Source: Trichoplusia ni
Taxonomy: Eukaryota; Arthropoda; Insecta; Lepidoptera; Noctuidae
Reading direction: 5' to 3'
Assembly (NCBI RefSeq): GCF_003590095.1
Contig: NC_039494.1
Location: forward strand, 6,572,001-6,636,000
Length of the DNA: 64,000 nucleotides
The translations under genes and the position numbers were made by a program. The notes beneath the pieces were generated by a model. That model did not search any database and was not told where the DNA came from. It was given only the letters and a program-made list of their open reading frames with translations. Numbering within the stretch: position 1 is the first letter of the stretch; each line of letters opens with the position of its first letter. Shown in pieces: positions 1 to 11,256 of the stretch.

Positions 1-576
1 TCAAGCGTAGAACTCTCGCACGTAATTAACCTTAAATTCAAAACAATACTAAATTGACATCGCTCAATCCGTTCGAGAGCTATGATGCCATAGACAGACA
101 GAGAGTCCCACGTTAAATTTATAATACCCCTCTTTTTACCTTAGGGGTTACAAAATATATCGACACTATAGAACCTAGAGACAGCTACTTGCTTGTGAAA
201 TCTTATTGAAATTAGTTCTAACGCTTTGATAATGACCCCTAACAAACAGAACATCGGTTACATTATCCTGGGTGACAGTAGACTCCTTCTTGTCATATTT
301 TCATATATTTTATAGGGGAAAGTGTTTTACTTTTAAGTAATTGATTTATCTATCAAAAGCATCTGCTGGTGTTACCAAGCAGCAATTACTCTGTTCTACG
401 CTCCCGCGACAATGCTTACAGTATGTACATCGTCCATCATTAACGCGAAACTATTCAGGTATAGAACAAATGTAATTTTTACTTGCCGTAACGTTTGTGG
501 GTTGACCATGAACTGTTTTACTAGGTAGTATACCATACCCAAAAAATAAATAATAATCCTACTTATACCCCTACTT
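1..576. other. Non-coding, nothing recognised
   Basis: AT-rich sequence with stops in all frames. I see no exon, RNA gene or clear repeat here. Confidence 0.5.
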
Positions 577-773
577 ATTACTAATATTATAAATGTGAAT
601 GTTAGTTTGTTTGTTAAGCTTTCAGGCGAAAAATACTTAGGTAGCCTATCATCACGAAACTTCTTCAGGCAGACATTTACTTGGATGGATAAGAATAACA
701 TAGAGTTTATTGTAACCAACTTAAAAAAAAAACCGGATTATGCAACGCGGGCGGAGCCGCGAGCGACCGCTAG
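577..773 (+). mobile_element. Helitron-like non-autonomous element, first of a tandem pair
   Basis: Starts with the ACTAATATTATAAATGTGAA type of 5' end seen repeatedly in this window and ends in CTAG after a GCGGAGCCGCGAGC stretch. No coding capacity. CTAG ends and lack of terminal inverted repeats fit non-autonomous lepidopteran Helitrons; the class call is inference from the termini. Confidence 0.65.
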
Positions 774-993
774 TAATATTATAAACGCGAATGTTTGTAT
801 GTACGAATGTATGGATGTTTGTTCCTCCTTCACGCAAAATTCACTGAACGGATTTGGAAGCGACTTGGTACACAGATAGTTTATAACCAGGATTTGCACA
901 TTGGAGTTTTTATCCCGATTATGTTATTTATCCCAAATATTCCCGTGCAATCATTTTCGAATTGTAACGGGCGGACCCGCTGGCAACAGCTAG
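774..993 (+). mobile_element. Helitron-like element, second of a tandem pair
   Basis: Begins directly after the CTAG of the preceding copy with TAATATTATAAACGCG. It carries the conserved interior (CACGCAAAATTCACTGAACGG, then CACAGATAGTTTATAACC) and ends GGCAACAGCTAG. Same interior is seen at 27543-27995 and 42333-42520. Confidence 0.65.
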
Positions 994-1836
994 TATTTTA
1001 TAAATCTTTGACTCACACATAAGTATATTAATTTAGTGAATCGTACTCAATAAGATTGCCTTTGCCATAAGACCAAATTTAGACCAATTTATTTTCTTCT
1101 TTTTTCTATTTCACATAAAATCGGGTAAACCCAAAAGCAGGCTTCCGGGATCCGGCAACATTGAAAAGCTTCTTTTAAAGTCGGTTAGCTATGGTTAAGG
1201 TTTACTTTTTGTCTTAAACAACCGTGACCACTGAGCAACTCTCCTTTTCCAAAAGTATCCAATATTTAATATTATACCTTACCATTGCTAGTTTATTAAT
1301 TTTAACACTATTTTTTTATACTAGCTGGTGTCAATTACGCACAACTACTGCATGAAAGGTCAGTACGTGTGTAAAGGTGTGAGCTATTACAGCGTGAGAC
1401 TGGGCGCGTCACACTGATGACATCCGCGACAAGGTCTTTGAAAAAACTCGAACTTGTCACAAGTGTGGCCAGTGACTCGGAAAGTTCTGTGTGCCCAAGT
1501 TGACTCAAGGCAGGTCAAGGCTGAATTACACTTATTTCAAGAACATTATTTAGGATAATACCAGTTTCAACCATATACAAACAGACAAATATTTTTGGTA
1601 CGAGCTGTTGCTTTCCGCCTGGATGTCAGTTACAGCTGTAAGAACATTACTGTGACATTACCCTCCTTTAAAGTAGTATTTGTGTTAAGTAAAGGGTATA
1701 TATTAAGGGTTCACCTAAAACTATAAAAGTGGCTATCGCCCTGTCGCCAGTTACTACAGCAAAACTATTTTGATTAAATTCTCACGACTGATTAAATTAA
1801 AATCATTATATTATTTACTATGCATCCTTACTTCCT
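994..1836. other. Non-coding, nothing recognised
   Basis: No ORF, RNA gene or repeat family that I can name or match to another part of the window. Confidence 0.45.
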
Positions 1837-1903
1837 TACTAATATTATAAATGTGAAAGTAACTCTGTCTGTCTGTCAGGCGAAGCCGCGGACGAAAAGC
1901 TAG
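1837..1903 (+). mobile_element. Minimal Helitron-like element, about 67 bp
   Basis: Both ends are present, TACTAATATTATAAATGTGA at the 5' side and GCCGCGGACGAAAAGCTAG at the 3' side, with almost no interior. It looks like a deletion derivative holding only the termini. Confidence 0.65.
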
Positions 1904-2875
1904 TTATCTATAGAATGTTATCTGCAATCTCTCTGCTATCTCTCATATAATATTACAGATTTAATTTTATGGACAAATAAATTAATTAATCAAGTATAAC
2001 AGCGATGTGGGGTTGGTCCACACTTCAATTTCTCATTAATGGAGTCGAAATCTTAAATCCTTAGTAATCGTTTAACAACAACCAAAGTAGTTCCCATTGC
2101 TAAGTTTTGTTACGCGTCCTTCCACAGTATTATGGAACACGAAACCTTTACAGAAAGGCGCCATAAGAGCTTTCTTCTTACCGTGGCGTGGCTTAAGGTA
2201 AACCGTTAAAGATAATTATTTCTAATGCTGCCGTCTATTCATAATAATAGCGAATACAATGTACGATCGAAAAAGCTTACAAAACCTTAGATAATAAGTA
2301 CAAATAGTGATTCAGTTCCAAGATTAAAGTTATCTTAAACAAACAAAAAATCTTTCCTAAGGAATTCTATTTGTTTTATAATACATTGCCTAATAACATT
2401 ACTGTTTACCATTCAACAAATTGAATAAGACAGTAAATTCAATGCTCATGAATAAAGCTCGTATTATACAATTAGTATTTCTGTAGATGAGAAGCGCGCG
2501 TGGACTTACTATTATCTCCGTGCATGTGCTCTGCATATCATGTTGTGTTACTTGCTACTATTAGTTTCCCCACAGTCTCTAGGTAATATACCTAGAAGCT
2601 TTGACATGAACTGACATTCCTCGTGAGGATTTGATGAAGACTACATATTTCGTGTATATAAATTATTTGTTTTTTGCCTGTGCCTATTTTTGTAATTTAT
2701 TGATCAAGTATGCCTTGTACCTACTACGTGAATAAAAAGTGTAAAGACCAGTAAAATTTACTTGTTTTGTCGGATTTAATGTATTTCTTTACTGGTTTGC
2801 TATTTTACGCTGTTCTTGCATAGATACCTATATAATAATGAATAAGATGTACTGATTCCGTTTACATGATTAAAT

Positions 2876-2990
2876 CAAATCAAATCAAGTCTTTATTGCA
2901 TACCATAATGTCACATAGGTGGTCAATTATAACTAGGTTCACAGCTCGTCCTTGTCGGATACAGCAAAAGTAGGAGAGAGGAGGACAATG
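2876..2990 (-). repeat. Retroelement 3'-end-like fragment
   Basis: AAATCAAGTCTTTATTGCATACC followed by ATAATGTCACATAGG resembles, in reverse, the tails of lepidopteran retroelements that end in GTGCAATAAAG. A plus-oriented tail of that kind is at 9775-9847. Family not identified. The rest of 1904-3265 shows nothing I can name. Confidence 0.35.
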
Positions 2991-3265
2991 CTATTTATCA
3001 AGTATTTATTGAGATTTTGAGTTTGATATCTTTTATGGAATACATTTTGTCATGAGCACCTACACGTATACGTGCAGTCGTGCTCAGTTCCAAAACTTAT
3101 CAATTGATGGATTTAAAGCAGTCACATCACAACCTTAATCCAGTGTGTCAAATGTAAAAAATAAAAAATATTTAAAACTTTATGAAAAACGAGCTGTTCT
3201 CAAATGACTACGTAAATAATCTAGTTCCTTGTCCGCTATTTAGTAGCGGCTTAGTAATCTATACT

Positions 3266-3519
3266 TCTATACTAATTTATAAAGCTGAAGAGTTTGTTTG
3301 TTTGTTTGAACGCGCTAATCTCAGGAACTACTGGTTCAAATTGAAAAATTCTTTTTGAGTTGAATAGACCATTCATCGAGGAGGGTTTTAGGATATATAC
3401 CATGATGCTGCGACTAATAGGAGCGAAGATACAATGGAAAAAGTGGAAAAAAACAGGGCAGGTATAAATCAAAACTTATATCTTCTAACCACGCGGACGA
3501 CGTCGCGGGCTTCAGCTAG
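3266..3519 (+). mobile_element. Helitron-like element, Lep1-type, full length
   Basis: Starts TCTATACTAATTTATAAAGC, continues GAAGAGTTTGTTTGTTTG and GAACGCGCTAATCTCAGGAA, and ends GTCGCGGGCTTCAGCTAG. This is the most frequent family here (about ten copies, roughly 250-280 bp). The name Lep1-type rests on memory of the lepidopteran non-autonomous Helitron family. Confidence 0.75.
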
Positions 3520-4140
3520 TTACATCAATATTATATACACATCTGTAGCACATGTCGACTCTGTAAGTTTGCCTCGTGCGGGCTCTTGGTGGGCTTTTCT
3601 GTTATGACTGTGAGACCTTCTCATTTAAAAATAAACTACTTGCAACTTGCATTTGATTATACCTCGTATGTGTGTTTCGACGCATACCGCTGCAACTTGT
3701 AGATATTTATAAATGTTCTTCTCATAACTAACAAGCGAAGCCACATTGATTTAAAAACTAGTCTATTCAGAACCGATTTAGGACAATATTCAGCCAGTTA
3801 AGGAGTCTGTAGCACATGTAACAAAATCACTTTTATAATATCGATAGCGTCCTGAATATAGTCTTGTGGAGCATCATCAGTCACCGATTGTTTTACGGCA
3901 AACTAAAGCACCTAATAAGTTCACAGTTCGGCATTCTAGCACATTTACATTTACATAATAACAATAATAGAAAAGTGGTTTACCCTTACAACCAATTTTA
4001 GTATGAAACTAAAGTATTTATTTTGAAGGACTACAAACAATGCGACATCAGTTTAGCTGAGTAAACAATTGTCTATGTGCCGTGAGCTATTTGTACCTAA
4101 CAAATACTTAAATGTCCGAATATGGGTAGGTACATACATG
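3520..4140. other. Non-coding, nothing recognised
   Basis: No exon, RNA gene or matched repeat seen. Confidence 0.4.
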
Positions 4141-4219
4141 TCATAGATAAATTACACCCATACACAGAACAAATTAAACCGTTCATCACACAGGGTGGGA
4201 ATCGAACCCAAGACCTCTA
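4141..4219 (-). mobile_element. SINE fragment (tRNA-headed family of 60880-61010)
   Basis: ATAGATAAATTACACCCATA and GGGTGGGAATCGAACCCAAG match the tail and box B side of the SINE at 60880-61010 in the same reverse orientation. It is truncated where the MITE at 4220 begins. Confidence 0.5.
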
Positions 4220-4465
4220 GGCCCCAATTTTGCTATTTACAACGGCCGATGAATGAAATTTCGCTTAAAATGACAGTTTTCGTATTCTCTGAAAAAATTT
4301 TCTACGCAATAATTGGAAATTCATTGCAAGACGGTATACTCAAGGACAATTCAATTAACTTCCAATTATTGTATTGACAAAATGCTTAAGAGAATAGGAA
4401 TAATTTCAAATTTAATCCAATTGCCATTCATTCATCGGTCATTGTAAAATAGCAGAATCGGGGCC
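4220..4465. mobile_element. MITE with long terminal inverted repeats (GGCCCC family)
   Basis: Left end GGCCCCAATTTTGCTATTTA and right end TAGCAGAATCGGGGCC are inverted copies; the inner part also mirrors (CGGCCGATGAATGAAATTTC versus ATTCATTCATCGGTCATTG). About 245 bp, no coding capacity. Eight whole or partial copies occur in the window. No reliable target duplication was found, so the superfamily is unassigned. Confidence 0.75.
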
Positions 4466-4905
4466 CTGGTATAATGAATACAGTAGAGACCGCAGTCCGG
4501 GCTGCCATCACAGAACTCTACTTAAAACTAGTCGACGTATTATTTTAACGAGATCAACAGCAGGCATTTAAGTAGTAACAAGTATTCTAATTTATAGAGT
4601 ATTCACTGGTATGGTCGTCAGCTAACACGTAATATACGTAAATCCATTATGACAACGTATTTCCTCTACAAGTAATGTACACAATAAGGCGGGTCGCAGC
4701 TGCTGCTAACATGAGGCTCATCGGGAGCTTGATAATGTACCTCGTCCTATTCAGTAATATTGTGCCTATGCATCCGCAAGAACCGCTCTGCTTCGTTAGG
4801 ATTCATTAGGATGATTGTATTGTATCTGGAACTAGACATCATGGGCCATGGCAGACAAATCGGATGCTTCGGATTCGATTCCGGAGGCAAATATTTTATA
4901 ATTAA

Positions 4906-5365
4906 CTAGCTGTTGCCCGCGACTTCGTCCCCGTGGGTAGAAGATAATTATAAATTATGATTTATACCTGCCCTATTTTTTTCACATTTTCCTTTGTATC
5001 TTCGCTCCTATTAGTCGCAGCGTGATGGTTTATAGCCTAAAGCCTTCCTCGATGAATGGTCTATTCGACACAAAAATATTTGAAATGAAACTACTTTTAC
5101 GGATTTTATCGCGGTTTAATTTTCTGAGGCACGGAGTCTGCCCGTGACCATGATACCTGCAAAGGTTTCGAAACGTCGGGAACTAAAATCTAAAATTAAA
5201 CCGCGATAAAATCCGTAAAAGTAGTTTCATTTCAATGTCTAACATTCGCGTAAACCTAAGAAACCACTACAAAAATATTTTTTCAATTTGGACCAGTAGT
5301 ACCTGAGATTAGCGCGTTCAAACAAACAAACAAACTAACTCTTCAGCTTTATATATTAGTATAGA
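4906..5365 (-). mobile_element. Helitron-like element (Lep1-type) split by a nested insertion
   Basis: Reverse orientation: CTAGCTGTTGCCCGCGACTT at the left and the family 5' end (ATATTAGTATAGA) at the right. Positions 5081-5268 are a foreign insertion flanked by an 11-bp repeat of the Helitron's own sequence, so the Helitron is the older element. Confidence 0.75.
5081..5268 (-). mobile_element. Short fold-back element nested in a Helitron
   Basis: 188 bp flanked by an 11-bp direct repeat ACAAAAATATT (5070-5080 and 5269-5279). It contains a near-perfect inverted repeat of about 44 bp (5080-5123 and 5192-5235, each with the ACCGCGATAAAATCC block or its complement) around a core of about 68 bp. 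A related copy lies at 44708-44918. No ORF. TSDs of 11-13 bp suggest insertion by a LINE-type machinery, which is inference. Confidence 0.7.
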
Positions 5366-5821
5366 AGTATAGATATAGATTTATCGGCGGTCACGACTTT
5401 AAAATAATGAATAGTTTACTATATTACATTATTAAGGCTATTATGCATTTTTGACAAGCTTTTTGTCTGATATTTCGCCGACAATAACGTAGTTTCTGGC
5501 CGTATGTTTGCGTTTACAGATAGTTTCTCTTGTATTCAATAGTTCCGGTTACATATCGTCCATCACTAGTTTAGCAGCTAGCAGCACCGAATACAGATAC
5601 TTTTGTTCTCGCATTGACAGCAGTGACACTTTTCAGACATTGTAATATTTTTGCGTAACCAGGAGTACCTACATAATCTCAGCTGTTGGTAGAGTTCACA
5701 TACAAGTGTTACCGAACAGGGTTGCGTATTCTGTAAAGCTGATGCTTACGTTTTCCGATAATTTTCTTTTACGACTCCTACGACAATCGATATATTAGCC
5801 AGGTTTAAATCAGATCTAATT

Positions 5822-5950
5822 TTAATTAATCTATTTATTTATTTACACTTTTTATAAGTACATTGAAAATGTTGTACAATAGCGGACTTATGCCTGAGGC
5901 ACTCTCTACCAGTAAACCAAAGGGAGAGATATGAAGAGGTAGGTTGAGTT
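5822..5950 (-). repeat. LINE 3'-end fragment
   Basis: TTGTACAATAGCGGACTTAT followed by GCCTGAGGCACTCTCTACC is a stretch I recognise from the 3' ends of lepidopteran LINEs, here reversed. No reverse-transcriptase coding sequence remains. The rest of 5366-6600 shows nothing else. Confidence 0.4.
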
Positions 5951-6639
5951 GTAAATAAGTCATACATACTATCCTAATTATACATACGTACTGTGAATTA
6001 TATAAACTTACTTATTTACATACTAATTAATAAATAATTTAATAGACTGTTGGCTGGATTTGATAAGATTCTACAAGCAAGTAGGTGACTAGTATACGAG
6101 AATTCTATAGGCAAACAGTTTTTCTAGTCATGAAATCGAAATATCCGTTGTTTTGTGTATTTGTGAAGGTTGGTTAGTTTTCCGAACTCAAAAACCACAC
6201 TAGATCAGTTGTTGGTGACTGACTATTAGATTAAAAAGTCATCACAGATAAAACTGATGCAGATGTCACTACCTATCCTGATCATCCGCGGCTACTGATA
6301 ATGATATTCGCTACAACTGATGAAGGCCATGTGACAATATTTAAAGGTTGCCGGCCTCCGCCGAGCCCGGGTAGCTCATACACCAGATCCCTGGCACCAG
6401 CTGCCGACTAACGGCAGCCTGTATGTCACTGACAACGAGCCTAACTACCTAATTGCTCTACGCTTGAGGTCAATTTAACTCTCAGTAATTTGCCTTCACT
6501 TATGAAAATGTTGATCACAATAAGTAAGTCACTTAATGATGAGATAAGCCTACCTATGTCCTAATGCTTGTGCGCAGATTAGGAACTGAGGAGTTTTCTT
6601 CTAATCAAGTTGCAATCCAATTATAAATCGCAAGGTGTG

Positions 6640-6960
6640 CAGCGGAGCAGGCCGCAGCAGCCTGGTATGCGGGGTACGGGGCACTACGGGGGCACCGACA
6701 CTGTGGTCCACTGTAATCACTGTCGTGGGCACAACTCGCTGGGTGTGTGCGGCACTGCACAGTCACTCGCGGCGCGCTCGGCTCGCGCGGTACGTGCGGG
6801 TCGACGCGGCGCGCAGCACTGCGGCGGCGGCGCCCGGCCCGCGCCTCGCGCCCCGCCCGCGCCCCGCCCGCGCGGCCGCGCCCCCGGGCCCGCCCCGGCC
6901 CGCCCCGGCCGCGCCCCCGCCCACAGCCGCTGCAGACGCTCGCCCGCTGCCACTTGCAAC
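6640..6960. promoter_or_regulatory. GC-rich, CpG-dense island; possible promoter or 5' exon
   Basis: From about 6760 to 6930 the sequence is almost entirely G and C (runs such as GCCCCGCCCGCGCCCCGCCC), in sharp contrast to AT-rich surroundings. Open frames appear on both strands, as expected from high GC content, and none gives a recognisable protein. It may be a CpG-rich promoter or the 5' untranslated exon of a gene whose other exons are outside or not recognised. An insertion of foreign or low-complexity DNA is the alternative. Confidence 0.35.
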
Positions 6961-7265
6961 TTGCTTCACATGGCCTGACTCGACAACAATATTTAACCAC
7001 CAAAATTAAATAAACTTACTTAAAATAACTTTTGAGGGAAGACCGACTTTAAGGCACAGGAACTCGCACAAACCCACATATTAAGGAGCTACATATATAA
7101 GGCCGTAATACAAGTACAAGCATACTAGCCGTACAAGTAATTACTCAGTTCTAGGTAGACTAGAGCAACATAGTTGAGTAGTAGGTATGAGTTCGGTTTG
7201 TATTTGTTCTGGTTCGAATAATAACAGTTATATAAGAGTTACAGACTCTAGCCTAATATTTAATT

Positions 7266-7385
7266 TCTCGTGTCACGGTGTACGAAATTGAACTCCTCCG
7301 AAACGACTCGACCGATTCTCGTGAAATTTCATGTGCGTAGATATTCGGTAGGGTCGGTCTGAGAATCAGACAACATCAATTATTA
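7266..7385 (+). mobile_element. Helitron-like fragment, second family
   Basis: TCTCGTGTCACGGTGTACGA, then ACTCCTCCGAAACGACTCGA, matches the fuller copy at 57727-57903, which ends in GGTCAGCTAG. This copy lacks a clear 3' end and runs into an AT-rich simple repeat (7385-7430). Confidence 0.55.
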
Positions 7386-7711
7386 CCTAATAATAATAAT
7401 TATTAATAATTATTATTATAATTGTTAAGGGTGGCACCAAAAATTGCTTTTTTTTTAAGTTGACCAAACTTTTTGTTTTTTTGTTTATAGCGCATACGAA
7501 ACTACGTGCAACCCTAAATTTTCACCCCTCTACGATCAATCCCAATCTTGATATGGCAAAACAACCTACCTACTTAGATATAGAGTGTATAGAGAAGGAA
7601 TAAGCGTGTATCACCACATTCAAATGCCGGTTTTCCTTCATCATCTTTGATGATTGAGGTAGAGTAGGTACCTAATCATAATTAGTGGTAGCGTATGGTT
7701 GGTTTGGAATA

Positions 7712-7789
7712 GTTTGGATCCAGTGCCGCAGGGGGCCGTCTGGATGCAAGCCTGACCGCTGACGGTCCCCTGCGGCACTTAATCCAAAC
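7712..7789. other. Strong stem-loop, 29-bp arms
   Basis: 7712-7740 and 7761-7789 are reverse complements at 26 of 29 positions, including AGTGCCGCAGGGG, and are separated by a 20-nt loop. The arms are far more GC-rich than the flanks. The shape is like a precursor hairpin for a small RNA, but a decayed palindromic transposon end is equally possible. Confidence 0.6.
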
Positions 7790-7816
7790 GAGCCTATGTG
7801 TCATTTAGAATACAAA

Positions 7817-8093
7817 TCTATACTAATATATAAAGCTGAAGAGTTTGTATGTTTGTTTACGTTAATCTCAGGAATTAATGGTTCGAATTGAAAAAATCTT
7901 TTTGTGTGCAATAGACAATTTATCAAGGAAGGCTATGTTTAAACCTCACGCTGCGACTAACAGGAGCGAAGATACAATGGAAAATGTGGAAAAAACGGGG
8001 ATTTTTTTATCCTCGAGGGCTTCCATTGCGTGCGCTGTGAAAACGGTAAGATCTTCTCACCGCCTCCTGGACGAAGTCGCGGGCAACAGCAAG
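7817..8093 (+). mobile_element. Helitron-like element (Lep1-type)
   Basis: Starts TCTATACTAATATATAAAGC and ends GTCGCGGGCAACAGCAAG, so the terminal CTAG has mutated to CAAG. The interior keeps CTAACAGGAGCGAAGATACA. Any frame open through it is incidental. Confidence 0.7.
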
Positions 8094-9058
8094 TAGTTAA
8101 TATAGGTAAATGAAAATAAAAATAAATTGCAGTATTTTTGTATGCCTTGTGTGTGTTAAAAGTACCTACCTATTCTGACTGAAGTGAGTGGATAGAAACT
8201 CCGTCCGCATGGGCTTCAGTTTGCAGCACGCGGTATTTCGTGTTTCCGTGGGGCTGCCACGATAAATGTAGAATGGACCCTCCCCCCCATCACCTCGAGG
8301 AAGCTCAGTACCAGGAGAAGAACGTAGGTTAGGGGCTCTTTCTCACAAATTGTTGCCAGTACTCGTACAACCCACAAAGCCCTTTTCCTTTTCCTCACGA
8401 TTATTGCCTTCTGCAAGATCGACACCACTTCATATACTTCTACCTGCTCCTTTGGCACTGCAATATTTATCTTCTTTATTTTTGATTTCAACTCCCACTT
8501 TAACTACTGCTCTCCTGGTAACACCCTCGTGTAGGTACCACTAGTATCTGATCGCCTGGTATCACCTCTTCTTGTACTACTGATACTCTCTTGGTATTAG
8601 CGGAGCTCATGAGATGACTGCTACCTGCTCTACTCTATTACTGTTGGTAATACAATGCAACGGTATTACAGTAGGTACTTAGGATAAGGACTTACTGAAC
8701 CGCTAGATGGCTTCGAAAAAGTTAAACATTGAGATTTTTTGACAATATTTTTTTGTTAATCTAAAGTATCGTTGTATGTTACATACCTCGAATAATGTGT
8801 ACAAAGTAACAAAGTTTCATGATGACCGGTTCAGTTGCTTTCGCGTGAAACTGTAATAAACAAAATGACAATCACATTGATAATGTTAGTAGATAGTAGG
8901 TATCTATAAATTAACCACAATCATATTTTTATCTTTGTAAGACATACTTTCTATGTATAATCAATGTATGCAGGAATAAGAGTCGGAAATCGCATTTTCA
9001 TTAGACTTGCTTCATTGCTCAGCTCCTGTATCTTAGCGTTATGTCATGTAAACTAGAA
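8094..9058. other. Non-coding, no supported gene
   Basis: A minus-strand open frame of 91 codons at 8216-8491 has no family match that I recognise and no splice context. No repeat matched elsewhere in the window. Confidence 0.4.
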
Positions 9059-9278
9059 CCAGGACCCCGATCTTATTTACAATGGTCGATTAATCAATAG
9101 CAATTAGATTAAATTTGAAATTATTCCTATTCTCTTAAACATTTTGATTTTGATTTTGAGTGTAACTACCGTCCCTTACTAAATTTTCAACTATTATCGT
9201 GTAGAAGTAATACGAAAATTGAAATTTTGGGCCAATTTTCATTAATTCGTCGGCATTGTACATAAAAGAGTTGGGGGC
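9059..9278. mobile_element. MITE, GGCCCC family, diverged
   Basis: Left end CCAGGACCCCGATCTTATTT, then ACAATGGTCGATTAATC, and a right part with AATTTTCATTAATTCGTCGG. Interior is rearranged compared with the copy at 4220-4465; right boundary is approximate. Confidence 0.5.
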
Positions 9279-9456
9279 TGCTCAGGAGTATGGACTACAA
9301 TCTTACCAAGATGAAATAAAATCCGTTCAGTAGGTGATCAATGCGTGCACGTACAGACAAACAAGCAGACAAAAAATAATCCTGATTGCATTTTTGGCAT
9401 CAGTATCGATCACCAGTCATCCTTCATTGACCTTTCAATGGTTTGGTAATAATCAA

Positions 9457-9665
9457 CTAGCTTTTCGCCCGTGGCTTCGCCCGCCTCGTGGTCGGTTATA
9501 TCGCTTTTCCAAGAGAACTCTTCAAAAGTCCGGGATAAAAACTATCCTTTGTTCTTTCTCAAGGTCAACTCTATCTCTGTACCAAATTCGTTAAAATCGG
9601 TTCAGTGGTTTAGACGTGAAAGCGTAACAGACAGAGTTACTTTCGTATTTATAATATTAGTAGGG
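9457..9665 (-). mobile_element. Helitron-like element, reverse
   Basis: CTAGCTTTTCGCCCGTGGCT at the left and GTATTTATAATATTAGTAGGG at the right are the two ends of a family with the interior AAAATCGGTTCAGTGGTTTA. Related to the minimal copy at 1837-1903, which shares the GTGAAAGTAACTCTGTCTG end. Confidence 0.65.
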
Positions 9666-9774
9666 ATGGAACGTCCCAAGGTAAAAGAGATCTTAAAGAA
9701 CAAATGTTCTTCCTTCAGAATCTAATCCATCCAAAGGTTGTCTGTAAAAGATAGCTTTTAGCGATAAGACCCCC

Positions 9775-9847
9775 CATTTTGGCACCGTGTAACTATTTAC
9801 TTGTATGCAATCCTATGTTTATGTGGTGTGCAATAAAGAATACTCTA
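9775..9847 (+). repeat. Retroelement 3'-end-like tail
   Basis: CACCGTGTAACTATTTACTT and GTGGTGTGCAATAAAGAAT look like the polyadenylation-signal-bearing tail of a retroposon. Family not identified. Nothing else is seen in 9848-10387. Confidence 0.35.
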
Positions 9848-10387
9848 TTCTATCTTTAAAAAATAACAAAAAATACATCAAAGTAGAAGTTATAAGTGTC
9901 TAATTACACGAACCTACGTCTGACTACGTACCACTCGGTAAGTACCTACTGTCATGGGCGGAGCCACCCTGAAGCAAGCTGGGGAGCTTGCCCCACAATG
10001 GCTCAGACATAAGTTTCCCTAATAAGACTACAAAAAACAATTATCCATAAAAAAATACACAAAAAAATTAGATACACCGTCCATATCCCGATAGAACTTG
10101 CCTAGCTTTCCAAACGATAACTGATTATTCCCTACCTAGACCCGCTGATTAAGTAGGTACCTATGTCATTAGAAAATTAATTCTCGGAGAGTAACTTATT
10201 ATTCCACTCCGTACTTAATATTCTTTGATAACATGTAATAAGTTGCATTGCAAATGACTAGCGACAAAAAACAGAAGCTTTATGAAGGTTTAATAAATTA
10301 AATGATGCTTTGCCGAACAAGGCTGAAATGTGGTAAAATTTGTGGGAAGAAAAAATACCGGAAATTATTGCATTGAGGACCTCGTGG

Positions 10388-10744
10388 CTAAGCTATAACT
10401 GCATAAGTGAATCAATCACAGGTTAAGCTACGCTTGACGCGCTTGGTCCGTAGAGAGGTGACAATCTTTGTCATAACGAGTTCCTCCGTGTTTCGGAAGG
10501 CACGTTAAATTGTGGGTCCCGACTGTTATTCCTACATCTTTAACAGTCGTTACAGGTAGCCAGAAGCTTGATAGTCTGACTACCAGTCTAACCAAGGGGT
10601 ATCGTCAAGTATCGTGTTGTGCCCAGGTGACTGGGTTGAGGAAGTCAGATAGGCAGTCGCTGCTTGTAAACACTTAGCTGAATCCAGTCGGACTGGAAGC
10701 AGATCCCAAGATAGTTGGGAAAAGGCTAGGCCGACGATGATGAG
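10388..10744 (+). mobile_element. Retroposon with GATGATGA tail (family C)
   Basis: Contains GTGACAATCTTTGTCATAAC, CGGAAGGCACGTTAAATTGT, and ends with TAGTTGGGAAAAGGCTAGG followed by a GATGATGA tail. Other copies: 33960-34292 and 47751-48114 (reverse), 44265-44552 (forward), 59262-59403 (reverse, partial). No ORF; a SINE or 5'-truncated LINE. Confidence 0.65.
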
Positions 10745-11250
10745 CTGGAAGTGGCGGATCAGATCAAGATTTCGGAAATTAATTTTATCCCAGCGTAAAA
10801 ACTGCGCTCGCTATTTTTCTTGCCCAGCCATGACGACCTGTACAGTGCATTACGACGGGTTAACGTGGCTTCGCTCAACCCTGAGGAAAAATTTGCCCAA
10901 GAGGCATGTGTATGCTAAGTGTGCATCGATTGATGATCGCCGAATCAAAAAATAATTTGTAGAGCATAAAGGTTAATTAAAATAGCCACTTATATTTTTT
11001 TTAAGAATTTCTAAAACAACGCCTTTTTTCCAAGGGGTTTTTTTTATAGATAAACACAGTGTTACCTAATCGTTATCAAAATAAAAATACGATAATCGAA
11101 ATGTATTAAATTTTTCACAACAGTCGCCTGGCTAACAAATCGCAACCTGTACGCGAGTATAATAATATAAAGAAACAGAAGATCACAGTCTTTTGCAATT
11201 AGGAGTATTCGTTTCCGAAAAACGGCGGTATTCCATTTTAGGGATAATAT
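10745..11250. other. Non-coding, nothing recognised
   Basis: A 72-codon open frame over 10737-10955 starts inside the tail of the preceding retroposon and shows no family features. Confidence 0.4.
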
Positions 11251-11256
11251 TCCATA

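Noticed and set aside
4220..4465. hAT assignment for the GGCCCC MITE family
   Set aside because: Ends resemble CAGGG-type termini, but I found no convincing 8-bp duplication in any of the copies.
6605..7013. Six overlapping ORFs on both strands
   Set aside because: High GC content removes stop codons; composition is Pro/Arg/Ala low complexity and no domain is visible.
8216..8491. 91-codon minus-strand ORF
   Set aside because: It has a faint look of a transposase N-terminus, but no motif I can defend and no continuation.
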